In this document: piece after piece, positions 18,759 through 28,209 of the stretch
How positions within the stretch are numbered: the first letter of the stretch is position 1
Layout of the letters: every line of letters begins with the position of its first letter
Assembly: GCF_002836775.1 (NCBI RefSeq)
Contig: NZ_PJAQ01000043.1
Span: forward strand, 61,350 to 125,349
Length of the DNA stretch: 64,000 nucleotides
Direction: 5' to 3'
Source of the DNA: Colwellia sp. 12G3
GTDB taxonomy: Bacteria > Pseudomonadota > Gammaproteobacteria > Enterobacterales > Alteromonadaceae
Program-made: the position numbers and the translations under genes
Notes under the pieces: generated by a model
Seen by the model: the letters and a program-made list of their open reading frames with translations, nothing else
Database searches by the model: none
What the model was told of the DNA's origin: nothing

Positions 18759-21563
18759 ATGCCAGAAGGTGTAATGAAGGCTTGGCTAGAGTCTTCCCAT
18801 TTAAACGGTGGCAACATCGTTTATATTGAAGAATTGTACGAATCATACTTGGATAACTCCGCCTCTGTATCTGCAGAATGGCAGGAACTCTTTAGTCAAC
18901 TCCCGAAAGTAGAAGGTAGTGAGGTTGAATACCGCCATTCTGCCATCCGTGACGAATTTAGAACGTTAGCAAAACAAGCCAATAAACAAGTTATTGTTTC
19001 GAGTGATAGTGATGCTAAGCAAGTCAAAGTATTACAACTTATTAATGCGTTTAGATTCCGTGGTCATCAAAACTCTAATTTAGATCCGTTAGGTTTATGG
19101 CAGCGTGACAAAGTACGTGACTTACAACTTTCGCATCACGACTTATCTGAAAACGACTTTGATAAAGAATATAACGTGGGTTCTTTTGCTATCGGTCAAG
19201 ACACCATGAAGTTAGGTGACTTGTACAAAGCATTAAAAAACACTTATTGTGGTTCTATTGGTGCTGAATATATGCACATGACCTCAACCGTCGAAAAACG
19301 CTGGATACAACAACGTCTTGAGTCGGTTCAGTCTAAAGCTACTTTATCTATTGACCAGAAAACTGAACTACTGAAGGGCTTAATTGCTGCTGACGGTTTA
19401 GAGAAATATTTGGGTGCTAAGTTCCCTGGAGCAAAACGTTTCTCTCTAGAGGGTGGCGATGCACTTGTCCCTATGCTTAAAGAATTAATCACTCGTGCTG
19501 GTGCCGCTGGTACTAAAGAAGTGGTTATGGGCATGGCTCATCGTGGTCGTCTAAACGTACTTGTCAATGTTATGGGTAAAAATCCATCGAAATTATTCGA
19601 TGAATTCGCCGGTAAGCATGATGAAATTCTTAGCTCAGGTGATGTTAAATACCACCAAGGTTATTCTTCAGACTTCGTTACTCCCGGTGGTAATGTTCAT
19701 CTAGCGCTGGCATTTAATCCGTCACATCTAGAAATTGTTAACCCAGTTGTTATTGGTTCAGTACGTGCTCGCCTTGATAGACGCGACTGTAATCATGGTG
19801 ATTTAGTACTGCCTATTACCATTCATGGTGATTCTGCAATTGCAGGTCAAGGTGTTGTACAAGAAACCTTTAACATGTCGCAAGCCCGTGCTTTTAAAGT
19901 AGGTGGCACGGTGCGTATTGTGGTTAATAACCAAGTAGGTTTTACCACATCTGTTGCTGCAGATACTCGCTCTGGTGAATACTGTACTGAAATTGCTAAA
20001 ATGGTTCAGGCACCAATTATTCATGTTAATGGTGATGATCCTGAAGCGGTGATATTGGCAACTCAAATTGCACTTGATTACCGTAATGAATTTAAACGTG
20101 ACGTTGTTATTGATTTAGTTTGTTATCGACGTCATGGACATAATGAAGCTGATGAGCCAAGTGCCACGCAGCCACTTATGTACAAAATTGTTAGAAAGCA
20201 TCCAACACCACGTCAATTATACGCTGATAAATTAGCGGCTGAAGGTAGTTTAACACCCGTTAAAATTGATGAGCTAACAGCCTACTACCGTAAGTTACTT
20301 GATGAAGGTCAATGTACGGTTGAGCAATGGCGCCCGATGACTGAACATTCAGTTGATTGGACTCCATACTTAGGTCATGAGTGGGATGATGACTACGACA
20401 AAGAAATTTCCCTTGAGAAGCTAAAAGAATTAGCACTTAAGTTGTCAACGTACCCAGAAAGTCACACAGTGCATTCACGCGTTAAAAAGATTTATGATGA
20501 CCGCATGAAAATGGCAACGGGTGAGAAATTACTTGATTGGGGCATGGCTGAAAACTTAGCCTATGCATCTATTGTTGATCGTGGTGAGCGTGTACGTATT
20601 ACCGGTCAAGATTCTGGTCGTGGCACATTCTTCCATCGTCATGCCGTATTGCATAATCAAAAAGATGGTAGTACTTATTTACCACTGCAAAATATCAGAG
20701 AAGGCCAAGGCCCATTTGATGTACATGATTCAGTGTTATCTGAAGTTTCTGTATTAGCATTCGAATATGGCTATACAACGGCTCAGCCTGCTGGTTTAAC
20801 TATTTGGGAAGCGCAATTTGGCGATTTTGCTAATTGTGCACAAGTAGTATTTGATCAATTTATTAGTTCAGGTGAGCAAAAGTGGGGCCGCTTGTGTGGC
20901 TTAACTATGTTGTTACCACATGGCTATGAAGGTCAGGGACCTGAGCATTCATCAGCCCGTTTAGAACGCTTCTTACAACTTTGTGCTGATCACAATATGC
21001 AAGTATGTGTGCCATCAACACCAGCGCAAGTATTTAATATGCTTCGTCGCCAAGTTGTACGTCCTATGCGTCGTCCTCTTGTCGTTATGTCGCCTAAATC
21101 ACTGTTACGTCACCCATTAGCGGTTTCTTCATTAGAAGAAATGTCTACGGGTATATTCCACAGTGTTATTGGTGAAATTGATGAGCTTGATGCCAAAGCT
21201 GTTGAACGTGTTGTTTTCTGTAGTGGTAAAGTTTATTACGAGCTACTTGATCAACGTCGTAAAAATGAACTAAATAATGTTGCTATTGTTCGTATTGAGC
21301 AACTTTATCCATTCCCCGAACAAGAGCTTCAAGCGGTATTGAAAGAATACCAACATGTTAAGCAATTTGTTTGGTGTCAGGAAGAGCCGCAAAACCAAGG
21401 TGCTTGGTATTGTTCGCAGCATCACTTTAGAGCTGCAATTCCTGAAGGTACTTATTTGACTTATGCAGGCCGTAAGGCTTCAGCAGCACCAGCTGTCGGT
21501 TATATGTCACTTCATGTTAAAGAACAGCAAGCGCTTGTCACTCAAGCATTAACATTAGATTAA
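18759..21563 (+). CDS. sucA: 2-oxoglutarate dehydrogenase E1 component
   Basis: 934 residues from ATG 18759, chosen because AAGGA lies 10 bases upstream and the product then begins like E. coli SucA (short start then KAWLESSHLNG); a longer frame from TTG 18699 adds 20 non-homologous residues. It is the thiamine-diphosphate enzyme that decarboxylates 2-oxoglutarate and reductively succinylates the lipoyl domain of SucB. MGMAHRGRLNVL (ThDP/2-oxoglutarate site), GDDPEAV (Mg/ThDP motif) and RRHGHNEADEPS are visible; the transketolase-like pyrimidine domain lies at about 590-790. It is upstream of sucB in the usual order. Confidence 0.96.
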   Translation: MPEGVMKAWLESSHLNGGNIVYIEELYESYLDNSASVSAEWQELFSQLPKVEGSEVEYRHSAIRDEFRTLAKQANKQVIVSSDSDAKQVKVLQLINAFRFRGHQNSNLDPLGLWQRDKVRDLQLSHHDLSENDFDKEYNVGSFAIGQDTMKLGDLYKALKNTYCGSIGAEYMHMTSTVEKRWIQQRLESVQSKATLSIDQKTELLKGLIAADGLEKYLGAKFPGAKRFSLEGGDALVPMLKELITRAGAAGTKEVVMGMAHRGRLNVLVNVMGKNPSKLFDEFAGKHDEILSSGDVKYHQGYSSDFVTPGGNVHLALAFNPSHLEIVNPVVIGSVRARLDRRDCNHGDLVLPITIHGDSAIAGQGVVQETFNMSQARAFKVGGTVRIVVNNQVGFTTSVAADTRSGEYCTEIAKMVQAPIIHVNGDDPEAVILATQIALDYRNEFKRDVVIDLVCYRRHGHNEADEPSATQPLMYKIVRKHPTPRQLYADKLAAEGSLTPVKIDELTAYYRKLLDEGQCTVEQWRPMTEHSVDWTPYLGHEWDDDYDKEISLEKLKELALKLSTYPESHTVHSRVKKIYDDRMKMATGEKLLDWGMAENLAYASIVDRGERVRITGQDSGRGTFFHRHAVLHNQKDGSTYLPLQNIREGQGPFDVHDSVLSEVSVLAFEYGYTTAQPAGLTIWEAQFGDFANCAQVVFDQFISSGEQKWGRLCGLTMLLPHGYEGQGPEHSSARLERFLQLCADHNMQVCVPSTPAQVFNMLRRQVVRPMRRPLVVMSPKSLLRHPLAVSSLEEMSTGIFHSVIGEIDELDAKAVERVVFCSGKVYYELLDQRRKNELNNVAIVRIEQLYPFPEQELQAVLKEYQHVKQFVWCQEEPQNQGAWYCSQHHFRAAIPEGTYLTYAGRKASAAPAVGYMSLHVKEQQALVTQALTLD

Positions 21564-21565
21564 CT

Positions 21566-21603
21566 CTTTGGTGCGCTTACTTTAATAAATAGTAAGCGCA
21601 AAG
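21566..21603 (+). other. Stem-loop between sucA and sucB
   Basis: GCGCTTACT (21573-21581) pairs with AGTAAGCGC (21591-21599), extended by CTTT/AAAG (21566-21569 and 21600-21603) across a small bulge. It fills most of the 61-base sucA-sucB gap and has no T-run, so mRNA processing or stability is more plausible than termination. Confidence 0.6.
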
Positions 21604-21624
21604 ACAGTTTGTAAGGATTAAAAA

Positions 21625-23103
21625 ATGACAACCGAAATCAAAGTTCCGGTATTACCAGAATCAGTTGCTGATGCAACAGTGGCAACTTGGCATGTTCAAG
21701 TTGGTGAAAAATTTACACGTGACCAAGTACTTGTTGATATTGAAACTGACAAAGTAGTATTAGAAGTTCCAGCAACTTGTGATGGTGTTATGACAGATAT
21801 TAGCCAAGCTGATGGTGCTACTGTATTGGGCGACCAAGTTATTGGTACCTTCTCTGAAGGTAATGGCGAAGGTAGCGAAGCTGCTCCGGCTCCTGTAGCA
21901 GCAAGCGCTCCTGCAGCGGCGACTACAGCTGTTAAAGTAATCGACATCATAGTTCCTGTTTTACCTGAATCAGTTGCAGATGCAACCGTTGCTACATGGC
22001 ATGTAGCTGAAGGCGATACCGTAACAGTTGACCAAAACTTAGTTGATATCGAAACAGACAAAGTAGTGCTAGAAGTTGTTGCGCAAGATAATGGCGTAAT
22101 TGGTAGAATTATCCATGTTGAAGGCGATACTGTGTTAGGCGCTCAAAAAATTGGTGAACTTAATGCAGGCGCTTCAGCGGCTGCCACAGCTGCGCCAATT
22201 GAAGATGCAGTAAGCTCAGATGAAATTGCTAGCCCTTCAGTACGTCGATTAATGACTGAAAAAGGCTTAACGGCTGCTAATGTTGTTGGTACAGGTAAAG
22301 GCGGTCGTATTTCAAAAGAAGATGTTGAAGCCGCTGCTAACAAACCAGTTGCCGCACCAAAAGCAGCAGCTCCTGTAGCTGCTCCTGCACAAGATTTAGG
22401 CGAACGTACCCAAAAACGTGTACCAATGACGCGTTTACGTAAAACGATTGCAACACGTTTATTAGAAGCGAAAAATTCTACGGCCATGCTAACTACGTTT
22501 AACGAAGTTAACATGAAGCCAATTATGGAACTTCGTAAGCAATATAAAGACTTATTCGAAAAAACTCATGACACACGTCTTGGTTTTATGTCTTTCTACG
22601 TGAAAGCGGTTACTGAAGCATTAAAACGTTTTCCTGGTGTTAACGCATCAATTGACGGTGACGATATTGTTTACCATAACTTCTTTGATATCTCTATCGC
22701 TGTATCTACACCGCGTGGTTTAGTAACGCCGGTTTTACGTGATTCAGACCAATTAAGTATGGCTGGCATTGAAAATGGTATCCGTGACTTAGCGATTAAA
22801 GGTCGTGACGGTAAGCTTTCAATGGCTGATATGACTGGCGGTAACTTCACCATTACTAACGGTGGTGTGTTTGGTTCATTATTATCAACGCCAATTCTTA
22901 ACTTACCTCAAGCAGCGATTTTAGGTATGCATAAAATACAAGACCGCCCTATGGCTGTTGACGGTAAAGTAGAAATCTTACCTATGATGTATTTAGCATT
23001 ATCTTACGACCATCGTTTAATTGATGGTAAAGAGTCGGTAGGTTTCTTAGTAACAATCAAAGAATTGTTAGAAGATCCAACACGTCTTTTACTTGATATA
23101 TAA
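21625..23103 (+). CDS. sucB: Dihydrolipoyl succinyltransferase E2 with two lipoyl domains
   Basis: 492 residues against about 405 in E. coli; the extra length is a second N-terminal lipoyl domain. The two near-identical domains (about 3-78 and 106-181) each carry the lipoylation motif [11 protein letters not shown], with target lysines K43 and K146, and are joined by Ala/Pro-rich flexible linkers. A peripheral subunit-binding domain follows (about 197-232, [13 protein letters not shown]), then the catalytic domain with SYDHRLIDG near the end, containing the acyltransferase His and Asp. It transfers succinyl groups to CoA. Confidence 0.96.
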   Translation: MTTEIKVPVLPESVADATVATWHVQVGEKFTRDQVLVDIETDKVVLEVPATCDGVMTDISQADGATVLGDQVIGTFSEGNGEGSEAAPAPVAASAPAAATTAVKVIDIIVPVLPESVADATVATWHVAEGDTVTVDQNLVDIETDKVVLEVVAQDNGVIGRIIHVEGDTVLGAQKIGELNAGASAAATAAPIEDAVSSDEIASPSVRRLMTEKGLTAANVVGTGKGGRISKEDVEAAANKPVAAPKAAAPVAAPAQDLGERTQKRVPMTRLRKTIATRLLEAKNSTAMLTTFNEVNMKPIMELRKQYKDLFEKTHDTRLGFMSFYVKAVTEALKRFPGVNASIDGDDIVYHNFFDISIAVSTPRGLVTPVLRDSDQLSMAGIENGIRDLAIKGRDGKLSMADMTGGNFTITNGGVFGSLLSTPILNLPQAAILGMHKIQDRPMAVDGKVEILPMMYLALSYDHRLIDGKESVGFLVTIKELLEDPTRLLLDI

Positions 23104-23155
23104 GCTTAATTCTAAGTAATTAGACAGTAAAAAACACCAGATATAAAAATTTAGT

Positions 23156-23217
23156 ACTCGACTATAGTATTAGCTCTTATGACTACCGTCACTAGAGCTT
23201 TTGTACTATAATCGAGT
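23156..23217 (+). other. Long stem-loop between sucB and sucC
   Basis: ACTCGACTATAGTA (23156-23169) pairs with TACTATAATCGAGT (23204-23217) with one mismatch, and inside it AGCTC (23172-23176) pairs with GAGCT (23195-23199). The 62-base structure lies in the 193-base gap before sucC. No T-run follows. It is either a processing element or a dispersed palindromic repeat. Confidence 0.6.
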
Positions 23218-23296
23218 TACTTTTCACGGCAGGCTTTGCGTATTTCTTAGAAATGCAATCGACTGTCATTATTTACAGATAAATGGATAAAACACC

Positions 23297-24463
23297 ATGA
23301 ATTTGCATGAATACCAAGCGAAACAATTGTTCGCTGAATACGGTTTACCAGTTTCTGAAGGTTTCGCTTGCGATACTCCTCAAGAAGCTGCCGAAGCGGC
23401 TGATAAAATTGGCGGCGATATGTGGGTTGTTAAAACTCAAGTACACGCAGGCGGACGTGGTAAAGCTGGCGGTGTTAAGCTAGTTAAAAGTAAGCAAGAA
23501 ATCAAAGATTTCGCGCAACACTGGTTAGGTAAGAACTTAGTTACTTATCAAACAGACGAAAAAGGTCAGCCAGTAGCTAAAATTTTAGTTGAAAGCTGTA
23601 CTGACATCGCTAATGAGTTATATCTTGGCGCTGTTGTTGATAGAGCTTCTCAAAAAGTTGTTTTCATGGCATCTACCGAAGGCGGTGTTGACATTGAAAA
23701 GATCGCAGAAGAGACTCCAGAATTAATTCACCAAGCTGAGATTGATCCACTCGTTGGCGCTCAACCTTACCAAGCACGTGAATTAGGTTTTAAACTTGGT
23801 TTAAACCCTACGCAAATGAAGCAGTTTGTTAAGATCTTTATGGGTCTTGCTAAAATGTTTGAAGATTGTGATTTCGCTTTACTTGAAATCAACCCGCTAG
23901 TTATTACTACCGAAGGTAATCTTCACTGTTTAGACGGTAAAATCGGTATTGATGGTAATGCTATTTACCGTCAACCTAAAATGCGTGCTTTCCACGATCC
24001 ATCTCAAGAAGATGAACGTGAAGCCCACGCAGCACAATGGGAGCTTAACTATGTAGCTCTTGACGGTAATGTTGGTTGTATGGTTAACGGTGCAGGCCTA
24101 GCAATGGGTACTATGGATATCGTTAATTTACACGGCGGCAAGCCAGCTAACTTCCTTGATGTTGGCGGCGGCGCAAACAAAGAACGTGTTTCTGAAGCAT
24201 TCAAAATCATCCTTTCTGACGATAACGTTAAAGCTGTTTTAGTTAACATCTTTGGTGGCATTGTTCGTTGTGACATGATTGCTGAAGGTATTATTGGCGC
24301 GGTTAAAGAAGTAGGCGTTAAAGTACCAGTAGTTGTACGTTTAGAAGGTACTAATGCTGAATTAGGTCGTGAAGTTCTTAAGAACTCTGGCTTAGACATC
24401 ATTGCTGCTGAATCACTAACTGATGCAGCAGAAAAAGTTGTTGCTGCTGCGGAGGGCAAATAA
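23297..24463 (+). CDS. sucC: Succinyl-CoA synthetase beta subunit
   Basis: 388 residues, exactly the E. coli length. It has an ATP-grasp domain (about 1-240, with [15 protein letters not shown]) and a C-terminal CoA-ligase domain with [13 protein letters not shown]. With SucD it converts succinyl-CoA to succinate with nucleotide triphosphate formation. The stop codon overlaps the sucD start by one base (TAATG), giving tight coupling. Confidence 0.98.
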   Translation: MNLHEYQAKQLFAEYGLPVSEGFACDTPQEAAEAADKIGGDMWVVKTQVHAGGRGKAGGVKLVKSKQEIKDFAQHWLGKNLVTYQTDEKGQPVAKILVESCTDIANELYLGAVVDRASQKVVFMASTEGGVDIEKIAEETPELIHQAEIDPLVGAQPYQARELGFKLGLNPTQMKQFVKIFMGLAKMFEDCDFALLEINPLVITTEGNLHCLDGKIGIDGNAIYRQPKMRAFHDPSQEDEREAHAAQWELNYVALDGNVGCMVNGAGLAMGTMDIVNLHGGKPANFLDVGGGANKERVSEAFKIILSDDNVKAVLVNIFGGIVRCDMIAEGIIGAVKEVGVKVPVVVRLEGTNAELGREVLKNSGLDIIAAESLTDAAEKVVAAAEGK

Positions 24464-25335
24464 TGTCTGTATTAATTAATAAAGATACTAAAGTTATCTG
24501 TCAAGGTTTCACTGGTGGTCAAGGTACATTCCATTCAGAACAAGCTATTGATTACGGTACACAAATGGTTGGTGGCGTAAGCCCAGGTAAAGGCGGTCAA
24601 ACGCACCTAGGTTTACCAGTATTTAACACAGTACGTGAAGCAGTAGAAGCAACTGGCGCAACAGCTACAGTTATCTATGTTCCAGCTCCTTTCTGTAAAG
24701 ATGCTATTTTAGAAGCTATTGATGCAGGCATCGAGCTTATCGTAACTATTACTGAAGGTATTCCAACTTTAGATATGGTTGACGTTAAAGCTAAGCTTAA
24801 CCAATCTGGCGTTCGTATGATCGGTCCTAACTGTCCAGGTGTTATCACTCCTGGCGAGTCTAAGATTGGTATCATGCCTGGTCACATTCATTTACCAGGT
24901 AAAGTTGGTATTGTTTCACGTTCTGGTACGTTAACGTACGAAGCCGTTAAACAAACAACTGATTTTGGTTTTGGCCAATCTACTTGTGTAGGTATTGGTG
25001 GCGACCCTATCCCAGGTACTAACTTCATCGACGTATTGGAAATGTTCCAGAACGATCCACAAACTGAAGCAATCGTAATGATTGGTGAAATTGGCGGAAC
25101 TGCTGAAGAAGAAGCTGCGGAATATATCAAAGCACACGTTACTAAACCTGTAGTATCTTACATTGCTGGTGTTACTGCACCAGAAGGTAAGCGTATGGGT
25201 CACGCTGGCGCGATTATCGCCGGTGGTAAAGGTACAGCTGATGAGAAATTTGCAGCACTAGAAGCGGCCGGTGTTAAAACTGTTCGTTCTTTAGCAGAAA
25301 TTGGCGCTGCACTTAAAGAGAAAACAGGTTGGTAA
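24463..25335 (+). CDS. sucD: Succinyl-CoA synthetase alpha subunit
   Basis: 290 residues. The N-terminal CoA-binding Rossmann domain has [34 protein letters not shown] follows; the phosphohistidine is in GRxGHAGAI-type context ([13 protein letters not shown] at about 243-255). It starts inside the sucC stop codon and ends the TCA operon before a strong terminator at 25371. Confidence 0.98.
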   Translation: MSVLINKDTKVICQGFTGGQGTFHSEQAIDYGTQMVGGVSPGKGGQTHLGLPVFNTVREAVEATGATATVIYVPAPFCKDAILEAIDAGIELIVTITEGIPTLDMVDVKAKLNQSGVRMIGPNCPGVITPGESKIGIMPGHIHLPGKVGIVSRSGTLTYEAVKQTTDFGFGQSTCVGIGGDPIPGTNFIDVLEMFQNDPQTEAIVMIGEIGGTAEEEAAEYIKAHVTKPVVSYIAGVTAPEGKRMGHAGAIIAGGKGTADEKFAALEAAGVKTVRSLAEIGAALKEKTGW

Positions 25336-25370
25336 TCAGCTTTTGATTGCAAACTGTTAATCTTAATAAA

Positions 25371-25394
25371 AACCCGCTATCTAGCGGGTTTTTT
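25371..25394 (+). terminator. Terminator of the suc operon
   Basis: AACCCGCTA (25371-25379) pairs with TAGCGGGTT (25382-25390) with a very tight loop, followed by TTTT. It lies 36 bases after the sucD stop and just before the converging nuclease gene, which it may also serve. Confidence 0.9.
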
Positions 25395-25412
25395 GTATAA
25401 GTAAATAACAAA

Positions 25413-26309
25413 TTATTTTCTTACGGTTTTGATATTACCAGTAAGATTATCACAATTAGGTTTTTGGATTATTGCTACGTCATGCTCATACGTTGAATTT
25501 AAGTGCTTTCCAAATGAAATCATCTGTTTATCAAATACTTTATGCTCCATTGGTATATCAGTAACCTCTCGGGTTCCAATAACTATGAATTGGACTTTGG
25601 ATATATTTAAAGTAGTTTCTTTGGCTGTATGCAAAGATAAACCTGCTAGATGTTTAATCACTTCTATTTGTATAGGTTTTCTAACATCATCTAAATTATT
25701 AACCATCTTCTTGAACTCTTCCCCTATTTTCTTATCTATCTCCATAGTCAAATGCTCTTTAAAATAATACTCAATAAATTCAATAATACTGCCTAACTCT
25801 TCACCCTGATAATAAACAGGGGTGGAGTTATCAAATTGCTTTAATGGGATAGGGGAGTTAGTTGTATATATTGATATGCCTTGAAGTTGGTAGGATTCAT
25901 GACTGATTAATGCAATGCCTGGTTTGATTTTATATTTATCCCAGTCTTCATTTTGAGCCTCAATCAGATCTAAGGTTTCTATTCCATGTTTTTGGGCTAA
26001 TTTTATAGCAGGTTTATAAAAGCCTTTATGAGAGATAGCTATAACTTTGTTAGCTTTAAGTGACTTAGATTTTGTAATTAGTTGCTCTATCCACTCTGTT
26101 GATTGCTTTCGAGAATGGTCTCTGCATTCAATCATAAACATTAATTTCTGGTTTATAATTGTTGTTTCGATACAAATATCTACTTCTCTCATAGATCCTG
26201 AGTATTCATCAAGTATCATCTTTGATTCAGTTAGTATTGCTCCATCAGGGAGAAGAATCTCATGAATTCTTAAAATTAACTTTTGAAAATCATTTGTTCT
26301 TTGAGGCAA
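25413..26309 (-). CDS. Mrr-like PD-(D/E)xK restriction-endonuclease-fold protein
   Basis: 298 residues. The N-terminal third (about 7-125) looks like a restriction-endonuclease-fold nuclease: REVDICIE with D44, then MIECRDHSRKQ with E61-x-R63, then WIEQL and the A(x)SHKGFYKPAIKLAQKHGI segment typical of Mrr/REase-like proteins. Many active members have ExK; here Lys is replaced by Arg, which I recall from a subgroup whose members have IECRD. The C-terminal two thirds are not recognised. It stands alone, facing the suc operon and next to an inverted-repeat element, a position that suggests acquisition. A defence or DNA-repair role is inference. Confidence 0.7.
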   Translation of the reverse strand: MPQRTNDFQKLILRIHEILLPDGAILTESKMILDEYSGSMREVDICIETTIINQKLMFMIECRDHSRKQSTEWIEQLITKSKSLKANKVIAISHKGFYKPAIKLAQKHGIETLDLIEAQNEDWDKYKIKPGIALISHESYQLQGISIYTTNSPIPLKQFDNSTPVYYQGEELGSIIEFIEYYFKEHLTMEIDKKIGEEFKKMVNNLDDVRKPIQIEVIKHLAGLSLHTAKETTLNISKVQFIVIGTREVTDIPMEHKVFDKQMISFGKHLNSTYEHDVAIIQKPNCDNLTGNIKTVRK

Positions 26310-26466
26310 GGTATATCCTTATTTATCTTATTGATATAATAATAAGCTGTCGGATTCAAAAATTATATAGATATTTTACTAAACTATTTCTCTGGGTGTT
26401 GATTTCACCCAAGAAAATAAATGAAGTCTCAATAAATTTTCATGCAACGTTTTTATTTTCTACATT

Positions 26467-27009
26467 GTCGCGGTGGCGACGACACCCAAGAAGAGAGGGA
26501 GACTGCAGCCGCTCTTACCTTTGGCTTTGGACTCCCTCGGCGCTGCTAATCAAGTGTAACCCTGCATTCAAGGCAATATATTCGACGTAACAGCGCTGAG
26601 CGGGCATCCATGCCCTACATCGCTTTGTTCATCATCCATAATGAACATACGTGAATATGGCCTTTCATTACGGCACTTGATTAAAGCAGGTTTGGTGTTT
26701 GTTGATAGGTGGGGTAACAATATTGCTTTTGTGCTTTTTGATTGCTCAACAGATTATGCGTTTTGTTTCTATATACTAACTGTACGAAATACTCCAACTC
26801 CCATCTCAGCGTTGAAATAGTATTTTTTGATAAGCTGTTAATCGATGACAGCCATGGATGGCTGGAGCTGACGTCGCGCAGGGACGAGCATTCGTCAGGT
26901 ATCGATAACTGCCAAAAGGACTATTTCAGTTTTAGCTGAGTAGGGACTCCGTGGGGTTCCAAGGGGACGCCGGAGGCAGTGTCCCTTTGGGTGCTGTCGC
27001 CACCGCGAC
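26467..27009. mobile_element. 543-bp element with long terminal inverted repeats
   Basis: The left end GTCGCGGTGGCGACGACACC (26467-26486) is matched by the complement of the right end (26987-27009) with two differences over 23 bases, and weaker similarity continues inward for about 75 bases (AGGGA-ACTGC, CTTGG or TTTGG, and CTCCCT/GTCCCT blocks in the same order). It is distinctly more GC-rich than its surroundings. Inside are further palindromes: GGGCAT-CC-ATGCCC (26602-26615), CAGCCAT-GG-ATGGCTG (26849-26864) and the pair CTGCTAATCAAGTG / CACTTGATTAAAGCAG. No coding sequence is convincing. No target duplication was visible. It is likely a non-autonomous transposable repeat filling the 823-base gap. 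Confidence 0.65.
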
Positions 27010-27132
27010 GCCAAGCTGTAAATCTAACTCCTAGCAGATTGATAAACGTAAAACAGATTATAAAAATATAAAATTTTTAGACTTGATAACAATATGTTAT
27101 CTTGAGGAAAAAATATATTAACTAGCTATTCT

Positions 27133-28032
27133 ATGTTGCCAACGCAAGAGCTTTTCCCATCTATATACCCTTGGTTATTCCTAGTCATCACCTTAATGAC
27201 CGCTTTTGTAAAGCCTAAGTTATGGCCATTTGGCTTAGTCTGTACTTTAATTAGCGGGCTGTTTTATAACGCGATAGATCTGGTCGGCCTTGGTGTTGTA
27301 ACGCTTTTATTCGCGATGTCTTATTATGCGAACAGGTTATCTAATAAGTCATCAAACAAGTCTTCAAATAACTTGTGGTACCAGAGAGTTAAAACAGTCA
27401 TTACGGTCTTAGTTATCATTAGCTGTATTGCCTTAGCTGTACACTTATTACCAGGTTTTAATAATCTACAAGTATTAAGCAAGGTTGAAAAAAGTTTTAA
27501 CAGCATGCCATTTACACTGTATTTAAATTTTGATAAACCGATGATTTTATTTGTTCTTTTGTTGCTGTATCCAGCACTCTTGACAAGTAAAAAATCGGTC
27601 ACTCTTTTTAAAACGCACAATAACTGGCGGTTAAGTGCCTTCGTTGTGTTTATCTTTATTGTAATATTTAGCCTAGCCATTTTATTATCATTAATTAAAT
27701 ATGATCCCCAATTGCCAAGCTGGTGGTGGTTGTTTGCGTTAAACAATTTGTTCTTAACGTGTATTATTGAAGAGGCGTTTTTTAGAGGATTCATTCAGCA
27801 AAACTTAACTCGCTTAATAAACCCATTAATAGGGCTTATATTAACAAGCTTATTATTTGGTCTTGCCCATTTTTCAGGTGGCTTTAATTATGTGATTGTT
27901 GCTACGTTGGCTGGCTTTTTGTATGGGATGGTTTACCTAAATACAGGTAAAATTTGGCATGCAATTTTACTGCATTTCTTTTTTAATATGGTTCACTTAG
28001 CTTTATTTACTTATCCTTTACTTAGGGTTTAG
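27133..28032 (+). CDS. CPBP family intramembrane metalloprotease
   Basis: 299 residues with about eight hydrophobic segments across the whole length. The CPBP (CAAX protease / bacteriocin-processing) signatures are in order: EEAFFRG (E213, E214, R218), FGLAHFSGG with a catalytic histidine, and LLHFFFNMVH near the C-terminus. The family comprises membrane-embedded glutamate-type proteases; bacterial substrates are mostly unknown, and some members process or give immunity to peptide bacteriocins. It has no partner genes; a perfect terminator follows. Confidence 0.88.
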   Translation: MLPTQELFPSIYPWLFLVITLMTAFVKPKLWPFGLVCTLISGLFYNAIDLVGLGVVTLLFAMSYYANRLSNKSSNKSSNNLWYQRVKTVITVLVIISCIALAVHLLPGFNNLQVLSKVEKSFNSMPFTLYLNFDKPMILFVLLLLYPALLTSKKSVTLFKTHNNWRLSAFVVFIFIVIFSLAILLSLIKYDPQLPSWWWLFALNNLFLTCIIEEAFFRGFIQQNLTRLINPLIGLILTSLLFGLAHFSGGFNYVIVATLAGFLYGMVYLNTGKIWHAILLHFFFNMVHLALFTYPLLRV

Positions 28033-28065
28033 TTGATATTTAAAGCGGTAGATTTTGAGTGAAGC

Positions 28066-28099
28066 AAGTTATTAACCGCTAGTGGTTAATAACTTTTTA
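28066..28099 (+). terminator. Terminator after the CPBP gene
   Basis: AAGTTATTAACC (28066-28077), loop GCTAGT, GGTTAATAACTT (28084-28095), then TTTAT. The 12-base stem is perfect. Confidence 0.88.
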
Positions 28100-28209
28100 T
28101 TAGTCTGCATAGCTACTTCATATACCAATGATAATTATTGGAAATAGAATAGAAAGCTGATAGTTTTGTTAGCATATTATTTGAGAATTTATTCACAATA
28201 GGGATGTTT

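Noticed and set aside
21696-22514. Long minus-strand open frames opposite sucB
   Set aside because: Ala/Ser/Thr-rich antisense shadows caused by the repeated lipoyl domains and Ala-Pro linkers of sucB.
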